64,000 nt of DNA, taken from NCBI GenBank assembly GCA_019155205.2, contig JAHNZQ020000016.1, positions 958,008-1,022,007 of the forward strand, in the 5' to 3' direction. The position numbers and the translations under genes are program-made. How positions within the stretch are numbered: the first letter of the stretch is position 1; each line of letters starts with the position of its first letter. The stretch is from Gracilaria vermiculophylla. Its lineage: Eukaryota > Rhodophyta > Florideophyceae > Gracilariales > Gracilariaceae. The notes under the pieces are model-generated. The model had not been told where the DNA came from. It worked only from the letters and a program-made list of their open reading frames with translations, and made no database searches. This document shows positions 40,655-51,560 of the stretch, in pieces.

Positions 40655-42836
40655 ATGAACTTGCACCTTGCCATAGAGCTCCATACCTCGCCGTCATCCT
40701 GTCGTCCGTCCCATCCGCGCATTCTACGATGGGGTCTCGACGCGGCTCCCTCCCCGGTCGGGCATATAACCGCGGGCCGCTCCCCAGGTGGTGTCTGGTC
40801 ATCCTCCTCAGGTGCTACGCCACATTCGTTCTCACTCCTTCCAGCTGCATACACCTTCGGAATGACTTTTTCAGCCTAGGCACCTACGTCTCCGTCCAAT
40901 CCTGCGGTGTATCACACCTCTACCGGTGCTCCTTCTCGCCCAGGGGAGCACTTCGACCATCGTGGCACGCGAGTCTTTGTGCCTTCCTACGATAGGCGCG
41001 TCAGTCTCCCGTGCCCTGTGGAGGACTACAATCATCATTTCGGACCATACTTGCAAGCGATGAGATTCCACGCCGTACCAGAGGTTGCATCGGACGACCA
41101 GAGGCGGAATCGGGTGGACGCATTTCGCGCTCACTAGCTCCACACTCTGGTGCACGGTGACAACGCTCCAACCACGGTGGGGCACTGCGACACTCCTTAT
41201 TTCAGGGGAGACGAAGAATGGGAAATCCAGGCTCGACTCCGATTCCCCCTCTACAATGAAAGTTCACACCAGGAAGTGGGGCGGCACAGAAGCATCGCCG
41301 ATGGATGCTCTGCCGTTGCGATGCTTCCCTTCGATCCCCCTTACTATCGCCTCTACTGGCTCAAGCAAGACCGATGGGTGAGGCACCTTGCGGATGAGAG
41401 CCGAATGTGGACCGCCTTTGGATACTTCTACGGTTGGCACAACACGGAGTTCCAGGACATGCCTTCCGGGCAAAGTCCAAAGTATTACCTCATGTTGAAT
41501 GACTCCTGGAGGGACCATTGGGTATCTCCGCACCTCTGTGTGGCAACGCCCATTACCTTCGCGTATCACGCCTCGTAGGTGTTGCGTCCCCACGACTTCC
41601 TGGGGCGTTTTGTCATGTTGATTGCCTCGACGGAGCTTGCGGTCGGCATTCTAATGGCGTATCTTCAAGCAGATGACGAAAGAGTCACTTCCTAAACGCG
41701 GTACCGCGACGGTCGCCTCCATTGGGATTCTTCGTACCAACCAACAGCCGGATGTTTACTCCCCTTGTCGGCGTCTGTTATCCGGGTCCTGCGCTCCTTC
41801 GGAATTCAGAAGCTGATCAAGGGCACCACGTGGAGCAAATCCGAGGCGTAGACGCTGCTGGATTACAAACTGCAGGTGGATTGGAACGATAAGCCGGGCT
41901 TCCTTTGGTATGATCATGGCGAAGACAAGTTCCACCCTATTGTGAGGAGTCCCATTGCAGACGATGACAGGCGAACGTACCCGTCCTTTACACGTCTTGC
42001 CTCTTTCCGGGCTACTCAGGTGCCACTGCTCCGTGTCGTCGACTATGATCCCACGATGGAGAGCCTAGCGACTCGCACGCCCCATCCGTTACCGGCTCCG
42101 TCACAGAATGTGGCTGAGTCTTCTGAGGTCGGGACGCAGCGTTCAGCCTCAATGCTGGATCCTCCCGCAGTGGTGGCCGCCGTGTCTTCTATGGAAGAGG
42201 ACTAGATTACTCTTGTCCGGGTTGCTTCGGCCCCGGTGGTGCAACCCCGACTGTGGAGTGTCCCGGTGCCTGTTGTTCAGCGTCGCCTGAGGAGTGTTCC
42301 AGTTCCCATACCGCCGTCACCTCCGGTGTCGCCTACTCCTTTCATAGCCCTGCCGACCTCCTCCACGGATCCTTCAGAATCCCTTCGGGAGGCGCCTGTC
42401 GCAGGCGGTTCGCCGTCAGCGACTCCTTCCGTGGCGGTTGCTGTTCCGTCGACGGAGATTGCTGCTTCTGGTGCTCCCCCGGGAAGGTTATCTTCCGGAG
42501 CTCTGGGTGGTGCCTTCCAGGAGTAGGTACAGGCGTGCCTGGTGAGGGTCCATCCTGCTCCGGCTTTTTCTGTAGACGCTCTGTGCCAGGCTTGTACCTG
42601 GGTCCTAGAACTCCATAGGGCCCGGGCGGACCGAGTCTCGATGGTGGCCATCTAGGAAATCCTAGCAAAGTTCATCGAGAGCCAAGCGCTCTCAGCGAAA
42701 GCTCGCCTCGAAGCTGAGTATACGACACGATTTGGTGAACTGTTTGTCAAAGAAACGCCGGCGATATGGGCTAGTCTCCTGTAGCGACGGAAAAAAAGAT
42801 CCTTGAGTTGGAGCAGAAGCTCCGTAAACGGTAGTT
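40655..42836 (+). pseudogene. Antisense gene of the E1/E2 family, near full length with in-frame stops
   Basis: On the strand opposite to gag and pol. The ATG at 40655 (MNLHLAIELHTS) is conserved with E1. A single frame runs to 42784 without a frameshift. It is interrupted by nine stops: TAG at 40877, 41135, 41576, 41849, 42203, 42524, 42653 and 42782, and TAA at 41693. A 1-bp shift in an A run then leads to a coiled-coil end (ILELEQKLRKR, stop at about 42836). Order: N-terminal 70 residues; conserved block with YDRRVSLPCPVEDY and HHFGPYL; middle with WYDHGEDKFHPIVRSP; Pro/Ser/Ala hinge; charged helical tail (SQALSAKARLEAEYTTRF). The protein would be about 720 residues. No known family recognised. 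Some plant Ty3/gypsy elements such as Grande also carry an antisense gene in this place, but I see no similarity to judge homology. Confidence 0.75.
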
Positions 42837-43015
42837 GCAGTACAGTTGAGGCATTCCCACACGCTCGGTGACACGAAGTGCTGACACGGGAGCGTGCGAA
42901 AAGCGGGCAATGGCGTCCTGGAGGTGAAAAAGAGAACTCTAGGCGGGGGAGAGATAGCGGAGACGGAAAACAACTCCGGTCGGGGGCCCCCTCCCCCTTT
43001 CCTAAGCAAAAGTGC

Positions 43016-44036
43016 CTATGCGGATAGGCGTTTCGGCACCAAATTGGCGTGGTATCTGCTGACGAAATTCTCCGGGATGTGTCCCGCAGATTCTTCCGTA
43101 TCGTTATTTGAGGTGTAGCCAAACCGGCGGACGCGGTACGATATCTATGCGGGGGGTTTTTCGTGGGAAACGATATCGTCTACCGTGTAGAGGATATCAC
43201 CTTGAGGGTTTGTGATGGCGTCTGGAGCTTCCATCAATGGTTTGCCGAGAAGGGTGATGCGGTTTCCAATATCCAACGGTGTCGTCACTTCGGAGGTGGT
43301 CAGATGAGGTAGTTTTACGCGTGGTCCCTGAAGTGGCGCGGAGGGCATTCCTGAAGGGCTGGGGGTCGTAACTTTTGTCACAATATCACGAGAGGTGACG
43401 TCTTGGAGCCCGTTTACCTCCCTGGCGACAGTGTCTCTATAGGTGTCCAGGACATTATGAGGCCCTGAGGTGTTTGGCACTAACTTGCGCGTGATGTCCG
43501 ATGGTTCATCGGCTGTCTCCCCAGGTTTTTCGAAGAAAACATCGTCGTCTTCCTTCAGATGAGGCCCTTCCTTCACCTTCCGGTCAAAATCCTGTTTATA
43601 ACTTCTCGGCGAGGCGTTGAGTCTCTTCTTTGCGAGAGAGAGTGCGTCCTGATATCGCTTTAGGATGAAGTGTTTTGCTTGCGCCGCTGTTGATACCTAT
43701 GGCCCATCCCCCGGGCGCGGCGTGACGCGTGCGGCAACGATGGCAATGAGCGGAATGCGCGAGAGCACCAGATTGAAAGGAGAAGTCGCCGTGAAGCGGT
43801 GGACCTGCAGGTTGTATGCGTACATGAGCGGACCCACATATGCATCCCGACCCTTTTTGGTGGTCCGCGATGTAGTGCCTCAGCCGTGAGGCGATGGCCT
43901 TGTTTAGCCTCTCCACTTGTCCGCTTGTCTGAGGGTGATAGGCAGTCGTAAACAACTGCTTCATCCCCAGCGTTCCGGAGATGGCGCTGAATACCTTTGC
44001 CGCGAGCTGGGGCCCGTTATCCGTAAGGAGGTACAA
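43016..44036 (-). pseudogene. Integrase core to chromodomain of E2
   Basis: 44036-43596 begins YLLTDNGPQLAAKVF (second catalytic Asp) and has GQVERLNKAI (Glu helix). 43576-43145 continues in another frame with KEGPHLKEDDDVFFEKPGE. The chromodomain end is readable to a TAG at 43016-43018 (VSRYHANLVPKRLST), parallel to E1. At least two frameshifts. Confidence 0.85.
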
Positions 44037-44164
44037 CGGTATCCCATATGGATGAACCAGTGCTCCATGAAGTTGTTGGAAATTACTGCTGCAAGGGTGC
44101 TCCGGAGAGGAATGGCGCTCATAATCTTCGAGAACCGATCAGTAGTCATGAGAATAAGTCGGTA

Positions 44165-44989
44165 TCATCGCTTCTTCTTGAGGAGGGGGCCCAAAACGTC
44201 CATGGCGACGAACTCCAAGGGTCCTGAAGGCGGGAAAAGAGTGAGCGGCGTCCCGTTTCGACGGATATTTCCCATAGCGGCGGCCCACGAGTGGCATTCC
44301 GCCACCGTTTGGATGGCCTCATTAGTCATGTTCGGCCAATGGAACTCCCTCCCTATGATAAAATACATGCGCGATCCACCGAGGCGCCCGGCGAGGCGAG
44401 TATAGTGCGATAGATTCAGCACCCTTGCCTGTAGTCTTCTCGCGACCACCTTTTGAAGAGCTCGATCCAGGAGAACGCGGCGTACAAGTACGCCTTCCCG
44501 GTCGAAATCGAATGACGATGTCAGAATACCCATAATGGCGAGGTACTCCCTGCAGTACGCATCCGTACTCTGCTCTTTCAGGATCTCCAATATGGTGATG
44601 GGGAGAACCTCTTTTTCTTCCTCAACAAGGGCCAACACCTCAGGGAGCACAATGTACTTTCCTCCAGGTTCACAGCATTCCAAGCATTCTCCATCGGATC
44701 CTTCTTTCCCGTCGGCGTCCTGGATGACCAAACACGGAATTGTGTCCTCCAAGGATGTTACGTCTTCTCCTGCGGTAGAGATTCGCAAAAGCACGTGCGC
44801 TGCCTGGTGTTTTATGTCAGGACGGTGAAAGATGTCAAATTCAAACTCCAGAAGGCGTCGCCTCCACCTTTCCAAGCGGTCGGAAGCTTCCGTCAAAGAC
44901 AGTATCCACTTTAATGGTGCGTGGTCCGTCCTCAAGGTGAAACGCGCGCCTTCCAGGTATGGGCGTAAAAGCAACACCGCCCATATCAT
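44165..44989 (-). pseudogene. RNase H end and integrase zinc domain of E2
   Basis: One frame of 274 codons: FTLRTDHAPLKWILSLTEA (RNase H), then a linker with AAHVLLRIS (normally ADALSR), then the zinc-binding domain (GREFHWPNMTNEAIQT, then CHSW where E1 has CYSC) and MDVLGPLLKKKR, the first catalytic Asp of the integrase core. Loss of one zinc-ligand Cys (CHSW) would disable it. Confidence 0.85.
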
Positions 44990-45217
44990 GGCAAGATATT
45001 TGCGATCCGAGGTGGAATAGTTCCTTTCCGTAGGTGAAAGGCTGCGACTCCAGTATCTTATAGGTTCGAGTCCACCTTCCGGTTGTTCCTGTAGGAGGGC
45101 ATATCCGACCTGATGTTTTCACGCGTGTGTATCCAGTGCCATTCTGCCGTACCGCTTCGGGAGTACCAAGATCGGTGGCTCTATCAATCTCCTCTTCAGG
45201 GTGTTAAAGGCTTCAAA

Positions 45218-46058
45218 CTAGTCGTTCGTCAGGATAGCCAGTTGCGTCTGCTTTTCTTTCTCCAAGAGGCGATATGATGGCGCCACAATACGGAAGAGGT
45301 TCGGGACGAACCTCCGAAAGGCATTACACAACGCCAGGAGGGAGCGGAGCTCCGTCTGGTTTGTGGAAGAGTAAGCTTCCTTGATGGCATCCTGAGTTTT
45401 TGTGAAGACCTGTAGGCGGCCCGGAAGCACAACATGCCCCAGATAATCCACCAAGAACTTTAAAAAGAAACATTTCTCCAGCTTCAAGGTGAGTCCAGCA
45501 TCCTTCAAGAGATGGAGGACGTGCTTTAAGTGCATAAAGTGCTCCTCCACGCTGCGGGAGTACATAATGACATCGTCAATATACACCAGGGCGTACTACT
45601 CCTTAACATTCTGGAGGATTTTGTCTAGCGCTCGTTGGAACGCAGGGGTACATTCCTCAAACCAAATGGCATCCTTAGGAATCTAAAACGTCCACAGTGC
45701 GAAGTAAACGTTGTCCACCGGAGTCATCCATCTCAATTTTCCAGTAGCCGCCGTTGGCACACAGCGCAGAGAAAACTTACACATCGCCTAAGGAGTCAAT
45801 ACATTCACTCATAAGTGGTACTGGACAGGAATCGCGCACGGTCCCCTCATTTAGGCGTCTATAGTCAATACAGAACCTCAAAGAGCCATCTTTCTTCTTC
45901 ACGAACACCACAGAGAAAGCCGTTTTGGAATTATAGGGCTCGATGACGCCCTTGTCCAGCATCCGGTGGACCTCATGGCGTTCAAAATCGCGTGCATGGG
46001 GTCTGGCCCTCCTCGAGATTTGGTGTACCGGTTTCGCATTGGGTTTGAGCTGAATCAT
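45218..46058 (-). pseudogene. Reverse transcriptase of E2
   Basis: 46058-45777 has [20 protein letters not shown] and ends at a stop; 45586-45218 begins at the catalytic box (MYIDDVIMYS) and covers the thumb (LTLKLEKCFF, TELRSLLALCNAF). The palm between them is readable only across frameshifts. E1 is the close relative. Confidence 0.87.
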
Positions 46059-46094
46059 GTGCTCGGCCAGGCTATCCTTACTCCGGCGACCAGA

Positions 46095-47385
46095 TCACAT
46101 GTCCTCAAAGTTGGATAGCATTTCAACTACCCTATGGCGATTATCTTTGAAATATTTGCCAATTTGGAGCTTCTCCTGCCTGGTGGCAGGATTCTCTTCC
46201 TCTGGGATCGCCGATGTTGTTTTAGCCTCCATGGTGGCCATTGCATTGCGTTCTGCAAGGTCTTCTGCATGAGGCACGTGAGCTAGTCCTGCACGGGCGG
46301 GTAGTGCCAATCTGACGACAGTTTCTTTCCAGAGCCGTAACGGCGACTCCTTCAGGTTGACAAGCACGACCCTTAATGGAAAGTTCGGCACTATCTACAT
46401 AACGCCGTTCGCCATTATGGAGTGCTGCTTCGTCGTCAGTTGTGGGCTCCCCTGAAGGAATGCAAGGCCGGACGCAAAGGTCTGCACAAACTTCGGCCTG
46501 ACTCCTCGCGGGTGTTTCTATACTCTTCACCACCCGGAGCTTATTAGACTTCGTCTCCTTCAGAAGGTTACCCACGTGACGCGCATTGGAGTCCGGTCTC
46601 GGAGACGCGGACACGATACCTACATGGGCGGCGTCATGAAACGTCTCCTTCCACAGGCGTGGGTATTTTGCACGTACATACCGATCCACAAAGGAAGTGC
46701 CCAGTATGCATTGTGCGACCAAGTTTGCCGCCACGAGGAACCACAACTTCACCCGTAAGCAGCCCAGCCGGAGATACAAGGGTAGTGCTCCGAGGATGTT
46801 CAATGCTCGACGCGATGCATCGCCCACAGTACGGAGCTTGCCAGTTCTCAAGGAGCCATCGGCACGCCGCGGGAGCACGTCGGCTTGCACCAGATTGGTG
46901 CCAGCTTCGGAGTCGAGGATGGCGCGTACCGTTATGGATGCGAGCGGAGAACATCCGGTAGGTGCGAAAATCTTGTATTTTCCACGGCAAAAAGTGCAAA
47001 CAGAGTCCTCGAAGGCGGCGAATGGGTCCAAATGAAATAGGGGGCGCGCCGATTCTGTGTCGACCGTGCAGATGGCTTCTTCCCCTATCCGAAAGGTGAC
47101 CTCCGTGGGGACGAGCCTTGAGGATGAGGAGCCACCCGGAGCCTCTACGCGTGACCCTGAGGGTTTCTCTGGTTGGAGGGGATTTGAATTCCAGTAGGGG
47201 AAGGCTGCTGTGGTTGTGCAACGAGATGTGACGTGTTGCCGTGAGGTGCAACGGATTTGGATACTGGCACGTGCATCGGTGACCAACGTGGGAGTGGGAC
47301 AGGCTCCTCTCCAACTGGAGCGCGGTAACCGTAGTTTCCTTGAGGGGAGCGGATATCTTGATACGCGGCTCGATAACTTCCGCAC
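46095..47385 (-). pseudogene. Protease region of E2
   Basis: 387-codon open frame (47385-46222), partly overlapped by another frame at its end (46391-46095). The active-site motif is RAILDSEAGTNLV, so the catalytic Asp is present but the Gly of DSG is Glu. Matches E1 8495-9483 (FEDSVCT, LNILGALPLYLRLG). The open-frame start is not meaningful. Confidence 0.78.
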
Positions 47386-47401
47386 TCCGTTGGTGTGTCT
47401 T

Positions 47402-49080
47402 TCAGGTCCTGGAAGTTCTTCTCCCGTTCCTGTAGAATGACGGCACTGATTGCCGGGGTGAGAGTGGTACAGTGTACTGGCTCTGAAGACGAGAAAATCC
47501 TACAAGGCGGTGGGTAGCCCTGAGGGTTCGCGAATCGGACATTCCTTTAAGATCCTGCCGAGGCGTACGAGGTAGAAGACGAGGGTGTCTTCGTCCTAGA
47601 CGGTGCCCCCTGAGATTAAGTGTATATGAGAGCAAGGGCCTCTTTCTCTCCCTCGATCGTGAGCTAGTCAACCTACCCTGAGGTGCTGGAGTCCAACGGC
47701 AGGGCAGAAGCCCGACGGTTCCTTAAGGCCGTCGGTTTGTCAGAGAGTGGAGCGTGGCTGCGACCAGCTGCACGGTGAGAATCCTTATAGGATCCCGCGA
47801 GACGTTGTAGCTCTGTACAGGTGATCTTCAGGTGCTTTGTAAGGTGATCATGAACCCCGGCGTGGATCGAGGGAAGGAGTTCTCCGCCAAAAAACCACTT
47901 CAACCGCCGTTTGGAGTACACGTTCCCACACCGTAAGGCCTTCATCCACAGCTTCTTTGAGAACTCCGTTTCAGTCATTCACGTATTTGGCGCATAAGAG
48001 GTGAGGTCAGCGTCAGAATCGGCCATCACCTCGTCGGTGGCGCGTCGTAAAGAGTGAAGCGATAATTCAACCGGTAGGTTTCATAATCCACCACTTTGGC
48101 GAAGAGGTCTTTAAGCCGGACGACCTTCCTGACAATTCTGCTTTTCTCCTTAGGAGGTATACTTTCCTTCGAGCTGCAGCTTTTTCCGGATTCAGAGTCT
48201 AAGCTTCCCATCGAATCGGTGTCTTGCTTTCTGCTTTTCTCCCTCCGTTTCTTTCAGCGTCTTTCCTTTAGGTTGCCTGGGTGCCTGACGATATCCCCGC
48301 TATTGCGTGTCACCCGAGAAGTATGCTTTCGTTCTCTCCTTGGGTGAAGTACTTCGCGACTGGTATCCTGTCATCCTTCATGTGGTGACTGGTCCACACG
48401 ATTCTCAGAAATGTTTCTGAGGTGTTCTCGTTTCCCTACGACAGTATCCTTTCCTCCTTTGGCGTAAAGGGTGGCTGTATCCCGTCCTTCTCTGCCCGCA
48501 TTCACCTTAGATGTTGATAGAGGGAACCTGTCCTGTACGGAAGAATGACTTTGAAACGCCACTGCAGTGGGCAGCTGCGCGGTTTGGGAACGAACCTACG
48601 CACGCATAACATCTGGGATCTCGTCCAGGAGGGGTTCCTAGTCCAGCATGGCATCCACAGCACGGTGAGCACTCTTCGTTGCGATTTTCTCCTCAAGGGC
48701 GTGGCGGCGCGCTCCAAAATGTGCCTCAACTCCTGCAGGAGTTCTTCCGAACAGCTGCTCTGAGATCCAATCCATAAGGCGCGGTGCCATGGACTCCAGG
48801 AGGGAGTTAGCCTTCGTATGTTCCTGTCCCTGCAGCTCTTGAGGTGGCGGCTGCGATGCCGTGTGCGGTTCTTTAACCTCCAGGTCGGCGTTCTCCAGAG
48901 GGGTCGTGGGAGATTCCCCTTCCCTCCGATCGTGCACTCTTCTATCACGATTCCTGAAGCGTCCCACAGAGGAGCCAGGATTCCTAAGGAGGCTTTCAGG
49001 GTCCTTCAGTCTGACGGCCATCTCCTATGGAGCGCTGCGCGTGCTGCACCCACCGACGGAGTCGGTTGGTTGAGGGTTCT
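47402..49080 (-). pseudogene. gag of E2
   Basis: Best piece 49021-48638 (MAVRLKDPESLLRNPG ... AGVEAHFGARRH) equals the N-terminal Gag piece of E1. Further pieces at 48562-48026 (KEKSRIVRKVVRLKDLFAK) and 47978-47673 (KALRCGNVYSKRRLKW) match E1 6780-7900. Several in-frame stops (both TAG and TGA) and frame changes. It lacks the miniature LTR insertion and the 49-bp triplication seen in E1. Confidence 0.72.
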
Positions 49081-49252
49081 GTAGGAGGGTTTCTATTTGG
49101 GGTTCCGAGGGGTCCATATAGGAGTAAGTCGAGGGTGATTTCTTTCCATTTCTGAATCCTCTTAAGGGAGAATTCTACTGTTGGGATACGACCGTTGTCA
49201 ACTAGAAACACTGTTCTGTCAAGACTCTTGCGATTACTTTAGGAAACTAACC

Positions 49253-49272
49253 TTCTAGATCTGGAAGCCAGT
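49253..49272 (-). promoter_or_regulatory. Primer binding site of E2
   Basis: Minus strand, after ...ACCACA: AC then TGGCTTCCAGATCTAG; matches the E1 site with a few changes. Confidence 0.6.
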
Positions 49273-49826
49273 TGTGGTACCGTCAATTCTCCTTCTGAGA
49301 GGGTAGCACACAACGTCCGTTAGGAGATTTTCACAACTCCGAAGGCGCGAGTTCGTAAAGGCGGTCTCGGATAATCGCTGTCACGAGCCGGGGGAATCCT
49401 GAAAGGGGATCCGCAAACACCAACCGGAGAGGGAGGTTCACTGGAAGGACAATGTTCCTACAGGCGCTGGTTCGGGGCGACCTGGGGATCGGCGGCTTAG
49501 AAACCTTCAGGATGTTCGACCAGAGTCTCCAACCGGAAAAATAGATGTAAACTCAAGGGTGCTTGGTCTACTTCCCCAGAGGTTAGGCTCGACCGGCAGG
49601 TTACGTATCATGCCGGGAGCCCGCCTCGGCAGGTCTCACTAATATATTAATTACCTGCACCGATTGACTAAAATAAATCTAAATTCTATTGGTCCTCAAT
49701 GGTAACGTAGCGCACGTAGGCTGAATAATGCACCACGTGGCTAAGTTGATAAAATACGAACCCTCCTTAGGAATATCTCCTAGTAATGCCACATGATAAT
49801 ATCACCTTAATATCCACTGTACTACA
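49273..49826 (-). repeat. 5' LTR of E2
   Basis: 554 bp. On the minus strand it starts TGTAGTACAGTGG, the family consensus, and ends GGTACCACA. Confidence 0.9.
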
Positions 49827-49837
49827 CTCCTTTCGAA

Positions 49838-50271
49838 GTGGTAGAGCTCAACGTCTACTAGAGGTTTTTTGCGACTTTAAAGGCGCGAGTTTCTAAAGGT
49901 AGTCTCCGGTAATCACGGTCACAAGCCGAAAAAATCCTGAAAGGGGGTCCACAAGCTTCAAACGTAGAAGGGGGTTCACGGGGCGAACAATGCTCCTACA
50001 GGCGCTGCTATAAAGCGACCTGGGGATTGGCGGCTTAGAAGCCTGAAGTTGTTTGACAAGAGTCTCCAACCGGAAAAAGTAGAAAAAGACTCAAGAGTGC
50101 TTAGTTTCTTTCCCCCAGAGGTGGAGCTCGACCGGCAGATTAAGTACTGTGCCGGGAGCCCGCCTCGACAGGTCTCACTACTGTAATAATTACCTTCACC
50201 AAGTATCGAAAATAAATCTATATTCTACAATTCCTCAAAGACCATATCACCTCAATATCCACTGTACTACA
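49838..50271 (-). repeat. Truncated LTR of the E1/E2 family
   Basis: About 434 bp in the same orientation as the E2 LTRs and only about 11 bp beyond E2. It lacks the terminal 50 bases at one side and has an internal deletion of roughly 80 bases. It ends ACTGTACTACA like the E2 LTR. A solo or truncated LTR of an older insertion. Confidence 0.8.
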
Positions 50272-51560
50272 TTTTTGGCCTTGGAGCTACAGTACTTTGC
50301 ACGACGTCACTCCGCCCGTTGCGCCCAGTAAACCGTACGCTTGGGTAACTCTCTCCACCGTGGAGAAGTACACCGTAGACTACGGAAGGCAGCCTCCTGT
50401 GACACCTAGAATCATTGTCTGGACTATTCTTTTTTTTCTCCTGGTTCGCCCTCGTACGAGGCTAGCCCCACTGGATCTCCGGTCTGTTCGTTTTCAGAAT
50501 AATTCCGCTACCCGCTCAACGTGGCGCGCCCGATACCCGCACGGCCCGAGATAATACCCAAATGCGCCAAGATAGCACATTATCTTTGAGGGATATCTCA
50601 CCAAACTTGCTGAAACTACCTCAATCACAGGACGAGCCGGAGTCCCGGTTTCTCCATTTGTGTTTCTCTAGCCTCCGTCGAGACGTCTTGGCCCCGGGGT
50701 TACGCTGGACTCGTGTACCCCAACTGAGAAAGGCCCTGCCTCTGAGCCATTTCGCGAGAGAAATGTTCCGGACATCCTTCGTGAAACTTTTCCCTGTGTG
50801 GCATGGCTTTTCAAGAACCTTTTATTTTCTAATTTTCAAAATAGTTGAGGTTTAGTTATGGTTCGGAGATGCATTCCGTTTGATTTTGTTACGCAACGTT
50901 TTTCAGTAGAAAGAAATATGTTTTCCGATCAGTATATTTCTTTCTGGGAAGAAGAGTTATTGCATTTTGCAGCAGAATTATTGGGCAAAAATTGAATTTC
51001 TGAGCAAAATGGAGCTTCTGTGCATAGATCAAAGTGCACTAAAAACTGGTTTTCTGAAAAAGAATGTAACGGTTTTATGCTGGCACGTAAAAAACCTAGA
51101 TTAAAAAATTATCGAGAATGTTTGGATAATCTTAGCAGGTGCTTAACACGCTCAAAAACGCCAATTTAAGAATAAGGAAAACTTTATGGAACCTAAAGTA
51201 TAGAAGTTGCCTGGTCAAATATTCAGGAAGAATATATTCGCAAACTATATCATTCTATTCCTGACAGGTTGCTTAAGGTCATAGAGCAAAAAGGATCAGC
51301 AACTGGTTATTAAAAACCTGTTTTAGAAAAACAGGGAGAAATGTGGCAGTACAATATTTCACTGCCTTACTGTAATTTCGCTTCATAATAATAATGCTTT
51401 TACTACTTCTGACCTGCTTTTAACCCAAGGCAATTGAGACAATGATTCTATTATATGAAGGAATAGAATGGACGCAAAGAATATCTTTGTGCAGCGATTG
51501 GAGCCCAAAAAGAAACATTTTGTGTGCCTGTCTCATAACAATCTCGCACACTGTAGAATA
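50272..51560. other. No gene seen
   Basis: Plus-strand frames at 50297-50554 and 50562-50855 have no recognisable motif. The 50880-51440 stretch is AT-rich and empty. Confidence 0.5.

Larger units (their letters stand above)
39706..49826 (-). mobile_element. Ty3/gypsy chromovirus-type LTR retrotransposon E2 (same family as E1)
   Basis: 10.1 kb between LTRs 39706-40259 and 49273-49826. Read on the minus strand: LTR, primer site, gag, protease, RT, RNase H, integrase, chromodomain, antisense gene (on plus), polypurine tract, LTR. The order and most motifs match E1. gag and pol change frame several times, so it is dead, but the antisense gene is nearly full length. Flanking 5-bp sequences (CTTCA and CTCCT) do not match. 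Confidence 0.92.

Noticed and set aside
40655..42784. TAG as a reassigned sense codon in the host
   Set aside because: DIS3 exon 2, HFM1, BTB and TPM frames contain no in-frame TAG, and E1 has ordinary codons at several of the E2 TAG sites.
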